Origin: Lutibacter oricola
GTDB taxonomy: Bacteria; Bacteroidota; Bacteroidia; Flavobacteriales; Flavobacteriaceae
DNA: 64,000 nucleotides
NCBI RefSeq assembly: GCF_900106565.1
Contig: NZ_FNNJ01000010.1
Span: 62,001 to 126,000 of the forward strand
Direction: 5' to 3'
A program made the position numbers and the translations under genes. The first letter of the stretch is position 1; the number at the start of each line of letters is the position of its first letter. Below are positions 36,806 through 44,146 of this stretch, piece after piece. The notes under the pieces are model-generated. The model saw only the letters and a program-made list of their open reading frames with translations. It did not search any database and was not told the DNA's origin.

Positions 36806-37444
36806 ATGGAGTTAAATAATGAAACTCAATATCAGTTTTTAGAAGGATTACTTACAGGTAGTCGTGTAAAGTGTTCTAATATAGTTAATAAGCTTATAGA
36901 GAATGGTATTTCAATTATTGATATTTATGAAAACATTATAAAACAAACTATGTATACTGTAGGCGAACTATGGGAGTATAATAAGATAAGTGTAGCCACA
37001 GAACACCTTTCATCTGCAATTTGTTCAGCAATTTTAAATGAACATTACTTTTTTATAATTTCTAAACAAAAAAAGGATAAAAAAGTTTTGATGGCTTGTG
37101 TTGAAAATGAGCATCACGAAATTGGAGCGAAAATGATTAGCGATATATTTGAAATGAATGGATGGAAATCTTATTTTTTAGGGGCTAAAACACCTACTTT
37201 TGATTTAATTTCTTTTGCAAAAACAATTTCACCAGATATTATAGCCATTTCTTTAAGCATATATTTTCATTTACCGGAGTTAGAAAAATTGATTAAAGCA
37301 TTACGCCAAGAATTTTCAGAAACACCAATTTTAGTAGGAGGACAGGCATTTAGACATGGAGGTAAGGAAATATTGATGAATTATAAAAATATAATTTACC
37401 AGCCAGATTTGAATAGCACTGATTTATTTATAAAAAACTTGTAA
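36806..37444 (+). CDS. Stand-alone cobalamin-binding, CarH-like light-sensor domain protein
   Basis: A 212-residue protein made of a helical B12-binding-2 cap (about residues 8-85) and a Rossmann-type B12-binding domain (about 92-210). The cap carries W56, E66 and H67 in WEYNKISVATEH, exactly the Wx9EH spacing of CarH-type B12 photoreceptors. The B12 domain has E102-x-H104-x-x-G107 (lower-axial His), SLS at 149-151 and VGG at 177-179. There is no DNA-binding domain and no methyltransferase partner. Two genes follow closely: an unknown helical protein and a histidine kinase. Light or cobalamin sensing for that kinase is inferred. Confidence 0.75.
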   Translation: MELNNETQYQFLEGLLTGSRVKCSNIVNKLIENGISIIDIYENIIKQTMYTVGELWEYNKISVATEHLSSAICSAILNEHYFFIISKQKKDKKVLMACVENEHHEIGAKMISDIFEMNGWKSYFLGAKTPTFDLISFAKTISPDIIAISLSIYFHLPELEKLIKALRQEFSETPILVGGQAFRHGGKEILMNYKNIIYQPDLNSTDLFIKNL

Positions 37445-37448
37445 TAGT

Positions 37449-37910
37449 ATGGATAAAAATTATCTTTTAGAAACAGCAAATAACTTAAAACAAGTTAGTA
37501 ATTCTTCATCAAAGGAGTATGAATTGAAAGCGGAATTACTAATAGCTGAAATGAATAAATTAATGTTAAACCGTAATGATTTAGAAAAATTAGTTGGAAA
37601 AGATAACTTTGAAATGATGCAAGAAAATCATTCAAATCACGTTAGGTTTATAGCTTCAATATTGGCTAATTATAATTCAGAAGTATTAGTAGAAACAATT
37701 TTATGGGTTTTTAGAGCTTATAGAAGCCATGGTTTTTCAACTAATTACTGGTCTGCTCAGTTGAACGCATGGATGAAAATTCTTTTAAATCATTTATCAC
37801 AAGAAAGTTATAATGAAATATTTCCTCTGTATGAATGGATGCAAATAAACATTCCTGTTTTTGTTAAGGTTTCTGATGAAAAACTTGAATCAACCAATAC
37901 TTTTCACTAA
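37449..37910 (+). CDS. Helical protein of unknown function in the B12/kinase operon
   Basis: A 153-residue soluble, mainly helical protein that I do not recognise. The C-terminal half has an aromatic-rich pattern, ETILWVFRAYRSHGFSTNYW, followed by LNAWMKILLNHLSQESYNEI and FPLYEWM, which suggests a ligand- or protein-binding helical bundle. The His in ENHSNHVRF and the H-G-F turn are candidate functional sites. It lies 4 bases after the cobalamin-binding gene and 3 bases before the kinase gene, so the three are almost certainly translated together. Confidence 0.65.
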   Translation: MDKNYLLETANNLKQVSNSSSKEYELKAELLIAEMNKLMLNRNDLEKLVGKDNFEMMQENHSNHVRFIASILANYNSEVLVETILWVFRAYRSHGFSTNYWSAQLNAWMKILLNHLSQESYNEIFPLYEWMQINIPVFVKVSDEKLESTNTFH

Positions 37911-37913
37911 TAA

Positions 37914-39074
37914 ATGCAAAACAATAAAATAAAAGAAATAATACTAAATTGGAGTGATGAGTTAAATACATCTCTTTTAAATAGCGATTCATTTTGTATT
38001 GCATTATTTAATATAGAAGGAACATTATTGTTTGCTAATAAAGCTATTTCTGCATTTTTAACTGAAGAGCCTAATGCAAGTTTAATAAATCCAAGTTTTA
38101 ATAAGTTATTAGCTTGTGAAAATAGTGAGCCGCTAATTTTTAGTGGTTTTTTAACATTGGGAGATTATAATTCAATTAATGTATGTATTGAAGCTAATAT
38201 TTATAGAAAAAATGATCAAATATTAATTCTTGGAGGAGCAAATACAACTCAGTTATTTGAACAGAATGAGAGAATGCATCATTTAAATAGAGAGGTAAGT
38301 AATCTTCAACGTAAATTAATTAAAGAAAAAAACTTATTAGAAATTACATTAAAACAGTTGGAGGAAGTAAATAGTAAACTACATGAATTAAACGTTACAA
38401 AAGATAAGTTTTTTTCGATTATTGCTCATGATTTAAAAAGCCCTTTTAATTCCATATTAGGTTTTAGTAAATTACTAGCTGATGGAGCGCCATATTACTC
38501 TACAGATAAAACTCAAAAATTAGCACATAGTATTCATGATTCATCTAAAAATACTTTTGAGTTATTAGAGAATTTATTGGAATGGACAAGGCTGCAAAGA
38601 GGAAAAATAATTCCTAATTTTACAAAAATAAATGTTAATGAAACATCTTTAGATGTTCAATTACTTTGTGAACCTATAGCACTATCAAAAGATATTAATC
38701 TGGAGTTTGAACTAGATTCAACTTTTTATGTTAGAGCTGATAATCAAATGTTGAAAACTGTACTTAGAAATTTAATATCTAATGCTTTAAAGTTTACTTA
38801 TCCTAATGGAAATGTTAAAGTAATAGCCAAAAATTTAGAAAATGATATTTTATTTATAATCTCAGATACAGGAATTGGGATTGAGTCTAAATATTTGAAT
38901 AACTTATTTTCAATTGATTGTAATTTGTCAAATAAAGGAACTGCAGATGAAAAAGGGACTGGATTGGGTTTAATTCTATGTAAAGAATTTATTGAGAATC
39001 AAAATGGAAAAATTTGGGTTGAGAGTGAAATAGGTAAAGGAAGTGAATTTAAATTTACCTTACCAAAGTACTAA
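37914..39074 (+). CDS. PAS-like sensor histidine kinase
   Basis: A 386-residue cytosolic kinase without membrane segments. A divergent PAS-like region covers residues 20-110 (FCIALFNIEGTLLFANKAIS), a coiled coil about 115-160, and the HisKA domain has the phospho-acceptor His172 in FFSIIAHDLKSPFNSILG. HATPase_c has the N box LRNLISNALKF (284-294), G1 SDTGIGI (317-323) and G2 GTGLGL (348-353). No response regulator is adjacent. Lack of its own transmembrane sensor fits a soluble input such as the cobalamin protein two genes upstream. Confidence 0.9.
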   Translation: MQNNKIKEIILNWSDELNTSLLNSDSFCIALFNIEGTLLFANKAISAFLTEEPNASLINPSFNKLLACENSEPLIFSGFLTLGDYNSINVCIEANIYRKNDQILILGGANTTQLFEQNERMHHLNREVSNLQRKLIKEKNLLEITLKQLEEVNSKLHELNVTKDKFFSIIAHDLKSPFNSILGFSKLLADGAPYYSTDKTQKLAHSIHDSSKNTFELLENLLEWTRLQRGKIIPNFTKINVNETSLDVQLLCEPIALSKDINLEFELDSTFYVRADNQMLKTVLRNLISNALKFTYPNGNVKVIAKNLENDILFIISDTGIGIESKYLNNLFSIDCNLSNKGTADEKGTGLGLILCKEFIENQNGKIWVESEIGKGSEFKFTLPKY

Positions 39075-39208
39075 ATATTAGTTACTATTTATTTTATAAC
39101 TATTTTCATAACACCTTATTAAATTATTTAATTTTCGATATTGGATTCAATAAAACAATTTAGAAAATATCTTTAAAATTTCAGTTCTAAATTCATTCAA
39201 TAAATAAC

Positions 39209-39216
39209 TATATTTG
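39209..39216 (+). promoter_or_regulatory. -7 promoter element of idi
   Basis: TATATTTG, full consensus match, 19 bases before the idi start. Confidence 0.5.
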
Positions 39217-39235
39217 TAGCAATTCAAAATAAAAA

Positions 39236-39754
39236 ATGAAAGAAGAACAAGTAATTTTAGTAAACGAAAACGATGAACAAATTGGCTTAATGCCAAAAAT
39301 GGAAGCACACGAAAAAGCAATGCTTCATAGAGCATTTTCGGTATTTGTATTTAATAATAAAAACGAATTAATGCTGCAACAACGCGCTGCTGAAAAGTAC
39401 CATTCGCCATTATTGTGGGCAAATACATGTTGTAGTCACCAACGTGATGGTGAAGCAAATTTAGATGCTGGTAAAAGACGTTTGCAAGAAGAAATGGGGT
39501 TTGTTTGTGAATTGGAAGAAAAAACTTCGTTTATATACAAAGCTCCTTTTGATAATGGATTAACAGAACACGAACTAGATCATATTATGGTTGGGTATTA
39601 TAATAATGATCCTGTAATTAATAAAGATGAAGTTGAAAGTTTTAAATGGATGAGTTTAGAAGCTGTTAAACAGGATATGGAAAAGCAACCTGAAATATAT
39701 ACAGCTTGGTTTAAAATTATTTTTGACAAGTATTATGAATTTATAAATAAGTAA
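39236..39754 (+). CDS. idi: Isopentenyl-diphosphate delta-isomerase type 1
   Basis: Interconverts IPP and DMAPP for isoprenoid synthesis. 172 residues with a Nudix-type fold. The active-site Cys is in NTCCSHQRDGE and the catalytic Glu region in RRLQEEMGF. The preceding MLHRAFSVFVF and the metal-binding HELDHIM are as expected. It is followed 5 bases later by the PTPS/QueD-type gene. Confidence 0.96.
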   Translation: MKEEQVILVNENDEQIGLMPKMEAHEKAMLHRAFSVFVFNNKNELMLQQRAAEKYHSPLLWANTCCSHQRDGEANLDAGKRRLQEEMGFVCELEEKTSFIYKAPFDNGLTEHELDHIMVGYYNNDPVINKDEVESFKWMSLEAVKQDMEKQPEIYTAWFKIIFDKYYEFINK

Positions 39755-39759
39755 TTGCA

Positions 39760-40170
39760 ATGAAAGTAACCGTAAATAGAAAGGCACATTTTAATGCCGC
39801 TCATAGATTGTATAATGCAGAATGGACAGATGCTAGAAATGCTACTGTATTTGGTAAATGTGCTAATCCAAACTATCACGGGCATAATTATGAGTTAATT
39901 GTTTCGGTTAAAGGAGAAATACATCCAGAAACAGGTTTTGTTATGGATATGAAAGTTTTAAAAAAACTAATTGAAAAAGAAATTGAAGAAAAATTTGATC
40001 ATAAAAATTTAAACGAAGAAGTTGAAGAGTTTAAAGATTTAAACCCAACTGCCGAAAATATTTCGGTAGTTATTTGGAACAAGTTGCGTTCTAAAATTGC
40101 AGACAATTTAGAGTTGTCAATAACTTTGTACGAAACGCCAAGAAATTTTGTTACTTACACTGGTGAGTAA
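39760..40170 (+). CDS. 6-pyruvoyl-tetrahydropterin/6-carboxytetrahydropterin synthase family
   Basis: Zinc enzyme of the T-fold superfamily, 136 residues. Zinc ligands are His in HFNAAHRL and HGH in NPNYHGHNY, and the catalytic Cys is in FGKCANPNYHGH. The Cys-x5-HGH spacing is that of tetrahydrobiopterin-type PTPS, whereas QueD enzymes usually have Cys-x3-HGH, so true PTPS activity on dihydroneopterin triphosphate is possible. The C-terminal Glu lies in LYETPRNFV. No other queuosine genes adjoin. It follows idi closely. Confidence 0.87.
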   Translation: MKVTVNRKAHFNAAHRLYNAEWTDARNATVFGKCANPNYHGHNYELIVSVKGEIHPETGFVMDMKVLKKLIEKEIEEKFDHKNLNEEVEEFKDLNPTAENISVVIWNKLRSKIADNLELSITLYETPRNFVTYTGE

Positions 40171-40203
40171 AAAAACCTGCTAATTATTAGCAGGTTTTTT
40201 TAT
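40169..40203 (+). terminator. Terminator after the PTPS/QueD gene
   Basis: A 10-bp perfect stem (AACCTGCTAA with TTAGCAGGTT, 40174-40196) has a 3-base loop and is flanked by A- and T-runs, so it can act in both directions. It serves the idi operon and the convergent DUF2892 gene. Confidence 0.85.
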
Positions 40204-40207
40204 GCTT

Positions 40208-40417
40208 TTATTTTTGAGGTACTTTACAAGTATTTATTCCAAAAATTGAATATAGCGGACAAATACTAACAACGCTTGTTAATACAAATATTACGGCAAC
40301 AACTATGGCAATTATAGCAATAGTGCCAGAAATTATGTTTGTAAAATAAAGAGCTGCTAAACCAAGAGCTATTATTATTCTAATAATTTTATCGGTAGAT
40401 CCCATATTTTTATTCAT
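40208..40417 (-). CDS. DUF2892 (YgaP-like TM) protein
   Basis: A 69-residue inner-membrane protein with two hydrophobic segments. N-terminal MNKNMGSTDKIIRIIIALGL and CPLYSIFGINTC near the C-terminus are the DUF2892 landmarks, a domain otherwise found fused to rhodanese in YgaP. The gene has a TATATTTG -7 element but no -33 TTG, and a perfect GTGACTATAGTCAC palindrome lies just upstream of the promoter. It is probably activated by the Crp/Fnr protein encoded at 40494. Confidence 0.85.
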   Translation of the reverse strand: MNKNMGSTDKIIRIIIALGLAALYFTNIISGTIAIIAIVVAVIFVLTSVVSICPLYSIFGINTCKVPQK

Positions 40418-40447
40418 ATCAGTAAATTTTTAAAAGTTAATATATTG

Positions 40448-40455
40448 CAAATATA
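40448..40455 (-). promoter_or_regulatory. -7 promoter element of the DUF2892 gene
   Basis: TATATTTG on the minus strand, 31 bases before the start at 40417. No TTG is found at the -33 distance, as expected for an activator-dependent promoter. Confidence 0.55.
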
Positions 40456-40477
40456 TGGGGTTCAAATAAGCTATGCA

Positions 40478-40491
40478 GTGACTATAGTCAC
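40478..40491. promoter_or_regulatory. Crp/Fnr-type operator palindrome
   Basis: Perfect 14-base palindrome GTGACTATAGTCAC, that is GTGA-N6-TCAC as in Crp sites. Its centre lies about 42-43 bases upstream of the predicted start of the DUF2892 transcript, the class II activator position, and 2 bases past the stop codon of the Crp/Fnr-family gene. Confidence 0.65.
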
Positions 40492-40493
40492 CA

Positions 40494-41120
40494 CTATTTT
40501 ATTAATTCAATAGCATTGCTATGCTGTTTTACCTTATTTTCGGATTCTAATTTTTTAATTATTCGGCTAATTACTTCTCGCGCCGTACCTAATTCATTCG
40601 CAATTTGACGGTGTGAAATTTTTAGCGGATTTTTTTGAGTAAAAGTCTTTTTTTCAACAAGGTAATTGTAAACTCGAACATCTAATTTATCGAATAATAA
40701 GTGATTTATTGTTTTTAAAAGTTCGGTATACCTAACATTATATTGCTTGTAAAATAACTGATTTAATGTAGGGTAATTTTTTAACCAATTAGGAATTAAG
40801 TTAGCTGGTAACAAAAGTACTTTAGTATCTTCCTCAGTTACTGCAAAAATTTCACTAGGTGCATTTTTTTGAATTGCAGAAAAAGACATAATGCAACTTT
40901 CGGAAGGTTTTATATAATAGAGTAGAAGTTCTTTATCTTCATACCTAGAAAATACTTTAATTAAACCTTCAATAACAATAGGAATAACTTTTATAAATTG
41001 TCCTTCTCTAACTAATTCTTTATTTTTTTCTATTGAAACTATGTTAGAAGCTTTTTCAATTTCTATTAATAGATTTTCATTTAGAAAACCTAAATTTTGT
41101 TTAATTACTTCTAAACTCAT
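40494..41120 (-). CDS. Crp/Fnr-family transcriptional regulator
   Basis: A 208-residue regulator with an N-terminal cNMP-binding-type beta barrel (LVREGQFIKVIPIVIEGLIKV) and a C-terminal winged helix (SHRQIANELGTAREVISRII, recognition helix AREVISR). It lacks the Fnr cysteine cluster (a single Cys in the sensor region), so it is not an iron-sulfur oxygen sensor. The next gene on the same strand is the DUF2892 protein, separated by a Crp-type palindrome that it probably binds. Confidence 0.9.
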   Translation of the reverse strand: MSLEVIKQNLGFLNENLLIEIEKASNIVSIEKNKELVREGQFIKVIPIVIEGLIKVFSRYEDKELLLYYIKPSESCIMSFSAIQKNAPSEIFAVTEEDTKVLLLPANLIPNWLKNYPTLNQLFYKQYNVRYTELLKTINHLLFDKLDVRVYNYLVEKKTFTQKNPLKISHRQIANELGTAREVISRIIKKLESENKVKQHSNAIELIK

Positions 41121-41127
41121 ATTTAAA

Positions 41128-41718
41128 TTAGTCTTTTTTCTGCTTGTTTAATTCGTCTTGTAATTGGCGTCTAACTTTTTGTTCACGTTCTAAAGCAACT
41201 TTTCTATGGTTCTCAAATTCTTCTTCAGTTTCAGTAAGTCTAGCCTTAATTTCTTTAGTAACACTGTTACTTTGTTTAAATTTACCTATAAATACAATTA
41301 GTAGTGCAATTAAACCTCCAATTATACTAAACATAATAGTTTTAAATACGCCTTTTCCAATTTGAATACCAAATAACGAAATGCTTTGGTTTTCATTATT
41401 AAGCTTATCTATTATGTTTTTAGATTCTGTTAATGAGTTGTTTAGATTGCTAATATTGTTTTTTTGTTCTTTTATAGTTTTGTAGTTGTTGTTAATTTCA
41501 ACTTTTGAAGCTTTTATAGAGTCTGAAACATTTTTTTTAAGTTTTAGAATCCAATTAGCTTCAACAACTTTATAAGTTTGGTATTTATTTGAATTTTTAT
41601 ATAAATAATCAAACTGTTCATTTACAGTTCCTTTATTGCTAAATTTTTTCGATTTTTGGCTAAATACTGTTGTTGTAACTAAACATAAAACTAGTATTGC
41701 TAAACAATTTTTATACAT
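41128..41718 (-). CDS. Exported coiled-coil protein with one internal TM segment
   Basis: A 196-residue protein of unknown function. It has a signal peptide (LAILVLCLVTTTVFSQ), a charged helical region of about 90 residues with heptad character (KTIKEQKNNISNLNNSLTES), one membrane helix (FKTIMFSIIGGLIALLIVF) and a second coiled-coil tail (EEEFENHRKVALEREQKVRR). The tail would be cytosolic. It lies 7 bases upstream of the Crp/Fnr gene and is likely in its transcript. Confidence 0.65.
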   Translation of the reverse strand: MYKNCLAILVLCLVTTTVFSQKSKKFSNKGTVNEQFDYLYKNSNKYQTYKVVEANWILKLKKNVSDSIKASKVEINNNYKTIKEQKNNISNLNNSLTESKNIIDKLNNENQSISLFGIQIGKGVFKTIMFSIIGGLIALLIVFIGKFKQSNSVTKEIKARLTETEEEFENHRKVALEREQKVRRQLQDELNKQKKD

Positions 41719-41757
41719 GAAAAATAATGGTTTTATAAAATATAACGATGTTAAAAT

Positions 41758-42765
41758 TTACTTATTGTTGTTATAGTATTCATCTAACTGTAACAAATAG
41801 ATTTCTTTTTTTTCTTCAGAAAGAAATGAATACTTAAAAGAATTTTTTGCTAACAGGTAAATTTGTGATTTTGAAAGGTTTAACGCTTTTTGAGTTTCAA
41901 TATAATTTTGGTTTACTTGACCACCAAAATATGCTGGATCATCTGAATTTATAGTAATATTTAGTCCTAACTCTAACATTTTTTTAAGCGGATGATCTTT
42001 TAAATTATCTACAACTTTTAATGCCGTATTAGAAAGCGGACATACAGTTAAAGCTAAGTTACGTTTAATAATCTCTTTAATTAAATTAGCATCTTGTAAA
42101 CTATTATTACCGTGATCTATTCTTTTAATTTTCAATAAATCTAAGGCTTCCCATACATAGTCTGCATCTCCTTCTTCACCTGCATGTGCAACTGGTATGT
42201 AACCTTGTTTTATAGAAGCTTCAAAAACATTTTTAAATTTTGAAGGTGGATTTCCTTTTTCTGAAGAATCTAAACCTACAGCTGTAATTAAATGCTTAAA
42301 TGGTAACGATTGTTCTAAAGTTTTAAAAGCATCTTCTTCACTTAAATGGCGTAAATAACTCATTATTAATAATGAAGAAACATTTAAATTTTCTTCAGCA
42401 TCTTTACAAGCTTTAGAAATACCTTTAATAACAGTTTCAAAAGTAATTCCTCTGTGCGTATGCGTTTGAGGATCGAACATTATTTCGGTATGTTTTACAT
42501 TTTGTGCAGCACATTTTTGAAGGTAACTATATGTTAAATCATAAAAATCTTGTTCTGTAATTAACACTCCAGCACCTTGATAATATATATCTAAAAAGTC
42601 TTGTAAACAGCTAAATTTATAAGCTTCTTCAATTTCTTTTATGCTTTTATAAGGTATTTTAATATTGTTTCTCTGAGCTATTTTAAACATTAATTCAGGT
42701 TCAAACGATCCTTCAATGTGTAAATGTAATTCAGCTTTTGGTAGATTATTTATAAATTCAATCAT
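41758..42765 (-). CDS. add: Adenosine/adenine deaminase family
   Basis: A 335-residue purine deaminase of the amidohydrolase superfamily. Zinc ligands are in ELHLHIEGS (His14, His16), HAGEEG carries the catalytic His and Glu, and NSDDPAYF the Asp pair. The start LPKAELHLHIEGSFEPELMF and the SYLRHLSEEDAF segment resemble the adenine deaminase (ADE type 2) branch more than adenosine deaminase, so adenine may be the real substrate. A TATTTTTG -7 element lies 5 bases before the start. Confidence 0.88.
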   Translation of the reverse strand: MIEFINNLPKAELHLHIEGSFEPELMFKIAQRNNIKIPYKSIKEIEEAYKFSCLQDFLDIYYQGAGVLITEQDFYDLTYSYLQKCAAQNVKHTEIMFDPQTHTHRGITFETVIKGISKACKDAEENLNVSSLLIMSYLRHLSEEDAFKTLEQSLPFKHLITAVGLDSSEKGNPPSKFKNVFEASIKQGYIPVAHAGEEGDADYVWEALDLLKIKRIDHGNNSLQDANLIKEIIKRNLALTVCPLSNTALKVVDNLKDHPLKKMLELGLNITINSDDPAYFGGQVNQNYIETQKALNLSKSQIYLLAKNSFKYSFLSEEKKEIYLLQLDEYYNNNK

Positions 42766-42769
42766 TCGG

Positions 42770-42777
42770 CAAAAATA
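42770..42777 (-). promoter_or_regulatory. -7 promoter element of the deaminase gene
   Basis: TATTTTTG on the minus strand ends 4 bases before the start codon, so the mRNA would be leaderless or nearly so. Confidence 0.45.
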
Positions 42778-42782
42778 GTTAT

Positions 42783-43274
42783 TTATTTAAATCGATCGTC
42801 AGATTTAACATTTTCAATGGCAACTTTAGTTTTTGAGGCTAACCATCCTTTTTTTGTATTGAAACGATTGTCAAAATCTTCAAAAAAGGGTTTTATATCT
42901 AATAAAGGTGAATTATTTACCATATCTACATCTAAAATATGAATAATATTATCTTTAATACTTTCAATTTTTACAGTAGATATTCCAAGCTTGTTAGGTC
43001 TTTTAGGAGATCTAGTAGCAAATATTCCTTTAGATTTTTTATCCATAAAAGGTATTACTTCTAATTCTGGTTTATTAATTAAGTGTAAGTGGTAAATTAA
43101 AATAATATGAGAAAACCCTTCAATATTTTTTAAACCTTTTGAATATTCTTTATTTAGTATAATTGTACCTTTAGTGTTTTGAGCACCAGTTGGTTGAATG
43201 GGCATGTTTTCTGGTGTTAACCAAGGTGTTTTAATTGTTCCTATACTGTTTAGAATAATTTTATGCTCTTTCAT
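42783..43274 (-). CDS. trmO: TrmO/TsaA-family tRNA (t6A37) N6-methyltransferase
   Basis: A 163-residue SAM-dependent enzyme of the TrmO (YaeB/VirR) family, which methylates N6 of t6A37 in tRNA-Thr. Typical pattern: SIGTIKTPW at the N-terminus, LKNIEGFSHIILIYHLH, then GIFATRSPKRPNKLGIS (core motif RSPxRPNxxG) and DMVNNSPLLDIKPF. It lacks the C-terminal extension of E. coli TrmO, as many bacterial homologues do. The gene lies 17 bases upstream of the deaminase gene. Confidence 0.87.
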   Translation of the reverse strand: MKEHKIILNSIGTIKTPWLTPENMPIQPTGAQNTKGTIILNKEYSKGLKNIEGFSHIILIYHLHLINKPELEVIPFMDKKSKGIFATRSPKRPNKLGISTVKIESIKDNIIHILDVDMVNNSPLLDIKPFFEDFDNRFNTKKGWLASKTKVAIENVKSDDRFK

Positions 43275-43390
43275 TCTATTATTTTTATACTAAAGTACAT
43301 GTTTTTGATAAATTACATTGTTTATAAGTAGTTAATAAGATTAAACTTTCTTATTAAAAATTGAATGGTAATCTTTATAAATTTGTTAAG

Positions 43391-43562
43391 AATTTGGTTC
43401 ATTAGTAATTATACAATTACTTGGATTAAAAGGGAATTTGGTGTAATTCCAAAACTGTTCCCGCAGCTGTAAGCTTTAAATTAGGTTTTACAATCTTTTG
43501 CCACTATCAAAATTTGACGATGGGAAGGCGTAAAACTAAAGTTAGTCAGAAGACCTGCCAAT
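43391..43562 (+). ncRNA. Cobalamin (B12) riboswitch
   Basis: Upstream of nrdG the conserved adenosylcobalamin aptamer core is legible in order: AGGGAATTTGGTGTAATTCC (43431-43450), CTGTTCCCGCAGCTGTAA (43455-43472), GCCACTA around 43500, TGGGAAGG (43521-43528) and the B12 box AGTCAGAAGACCTGCC (43544-43559). Bound cobalamin is expected to switch nrdG-nrdD off. The stretch 43275-43390 before it shows no gene. Confidence 0.92.
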
Positions 43563-43577
43563 ATTCATTAAGTATGT

Positions 43578-43612
43578 TAAACTTTCGGGAGAAAGGTTTA
43601 CAGATATTTTTT
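43578..43612 (+). terminator. Candidate riboswitch expression-platform hairpin
   Basis: TAAACTTTC (43578-43586) pairs with GAAAGGTTTA (43591-43600) with one bulged G and a GGGA (GNRA) loop. Six T residues follow at 43607-43612. It sits between the B12 box and nrdG, so it may be the intrinsic terminator or P13-type stem used by the riboswitch. Confidence 0.5.
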
Positions 43613-43693
43613 AGAGATAGCAAATATTTTTTGAAATCTGAAAGGTTGATAATTGCATCAAGCTTACTAAATAATATAATAAATTTATTTAAG

Positions 43694-44143
43694 ATGAATT
43701 ACTCTGATATTAACATTGCGTTACAAGAAGTGCCTGGCGAAATTAGTATTTCGTTTACTATTACTGGGTGTAATATTAAATGTGACGGCTGCCATTCTTC
43801 CTATTTATGGAATAAAAACAATGGAAGTGAGTTAACAGAAGAGTTGTATATAAAAACATTGAGTCGGTATAAAAACTTAGCGAGTTGTATATTGTTTATG
43901 GGAGGAGAATGGCATGAAAAAGAATTAATCAAGTATTTGAAATTAGCACGAACTCTAAACTTTACAACTTGCTTATATACTGGCAAAGAACAAGTTTCAC
44001 AACAAATTTTAGACCAATTAACCTGGATTAAAACAGGGCCTTGGATAAAGGAATTAGGAGGTTTAGATTCTCCTATAACAAACCAACAATTTAAAAAAGT
44101 TAATTCCTACAATACACTAAACCATTTATTTTTAAAAAACTAA
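43694..44143 (+). CDS. nrdG: Anaerobic ribonucleotide reductase activating protein (NrdG)
   Basis: Radical-SAM activase (149 residues) that installs the glycyl radical on NrdD. The [4Fe-4S] motif is CNIKCDGC (CxxxCxxC, residues 26-33), and FMGGEW is the SAM-binding GGE motif. The frame stays open upstream to 43514, but that part lies inside the riboswitch, so the ATG at 43694 (MNYSDINIALQEVPGE) is the true start. nrdD follows 3 bases later. Confidence 0.93.
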   Translation: MNYSDINIALQEVPGEISISFTITGCNIKCDGCHSSYLWNKNNGSELTEELYIKTLSRYKNLASCILFMGGEWHEKELIKYLKLARTLNFTTCLYTGKEQVSQQILDQLTWIKTGPWIKELGGLDSPITNQQFKKVNSYNTLNHLFLKN

Positions 44144-44146
44144 ACT

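Noticed and set aside
43514..43693. N-terminal extension of NrdG by 60 residues (TTG start)
   Set aside because: It lies in the B12 box and leader of the riboswitch, and the added sequence has no family similarity. The ATG at 43694 gives a normal NrdG.
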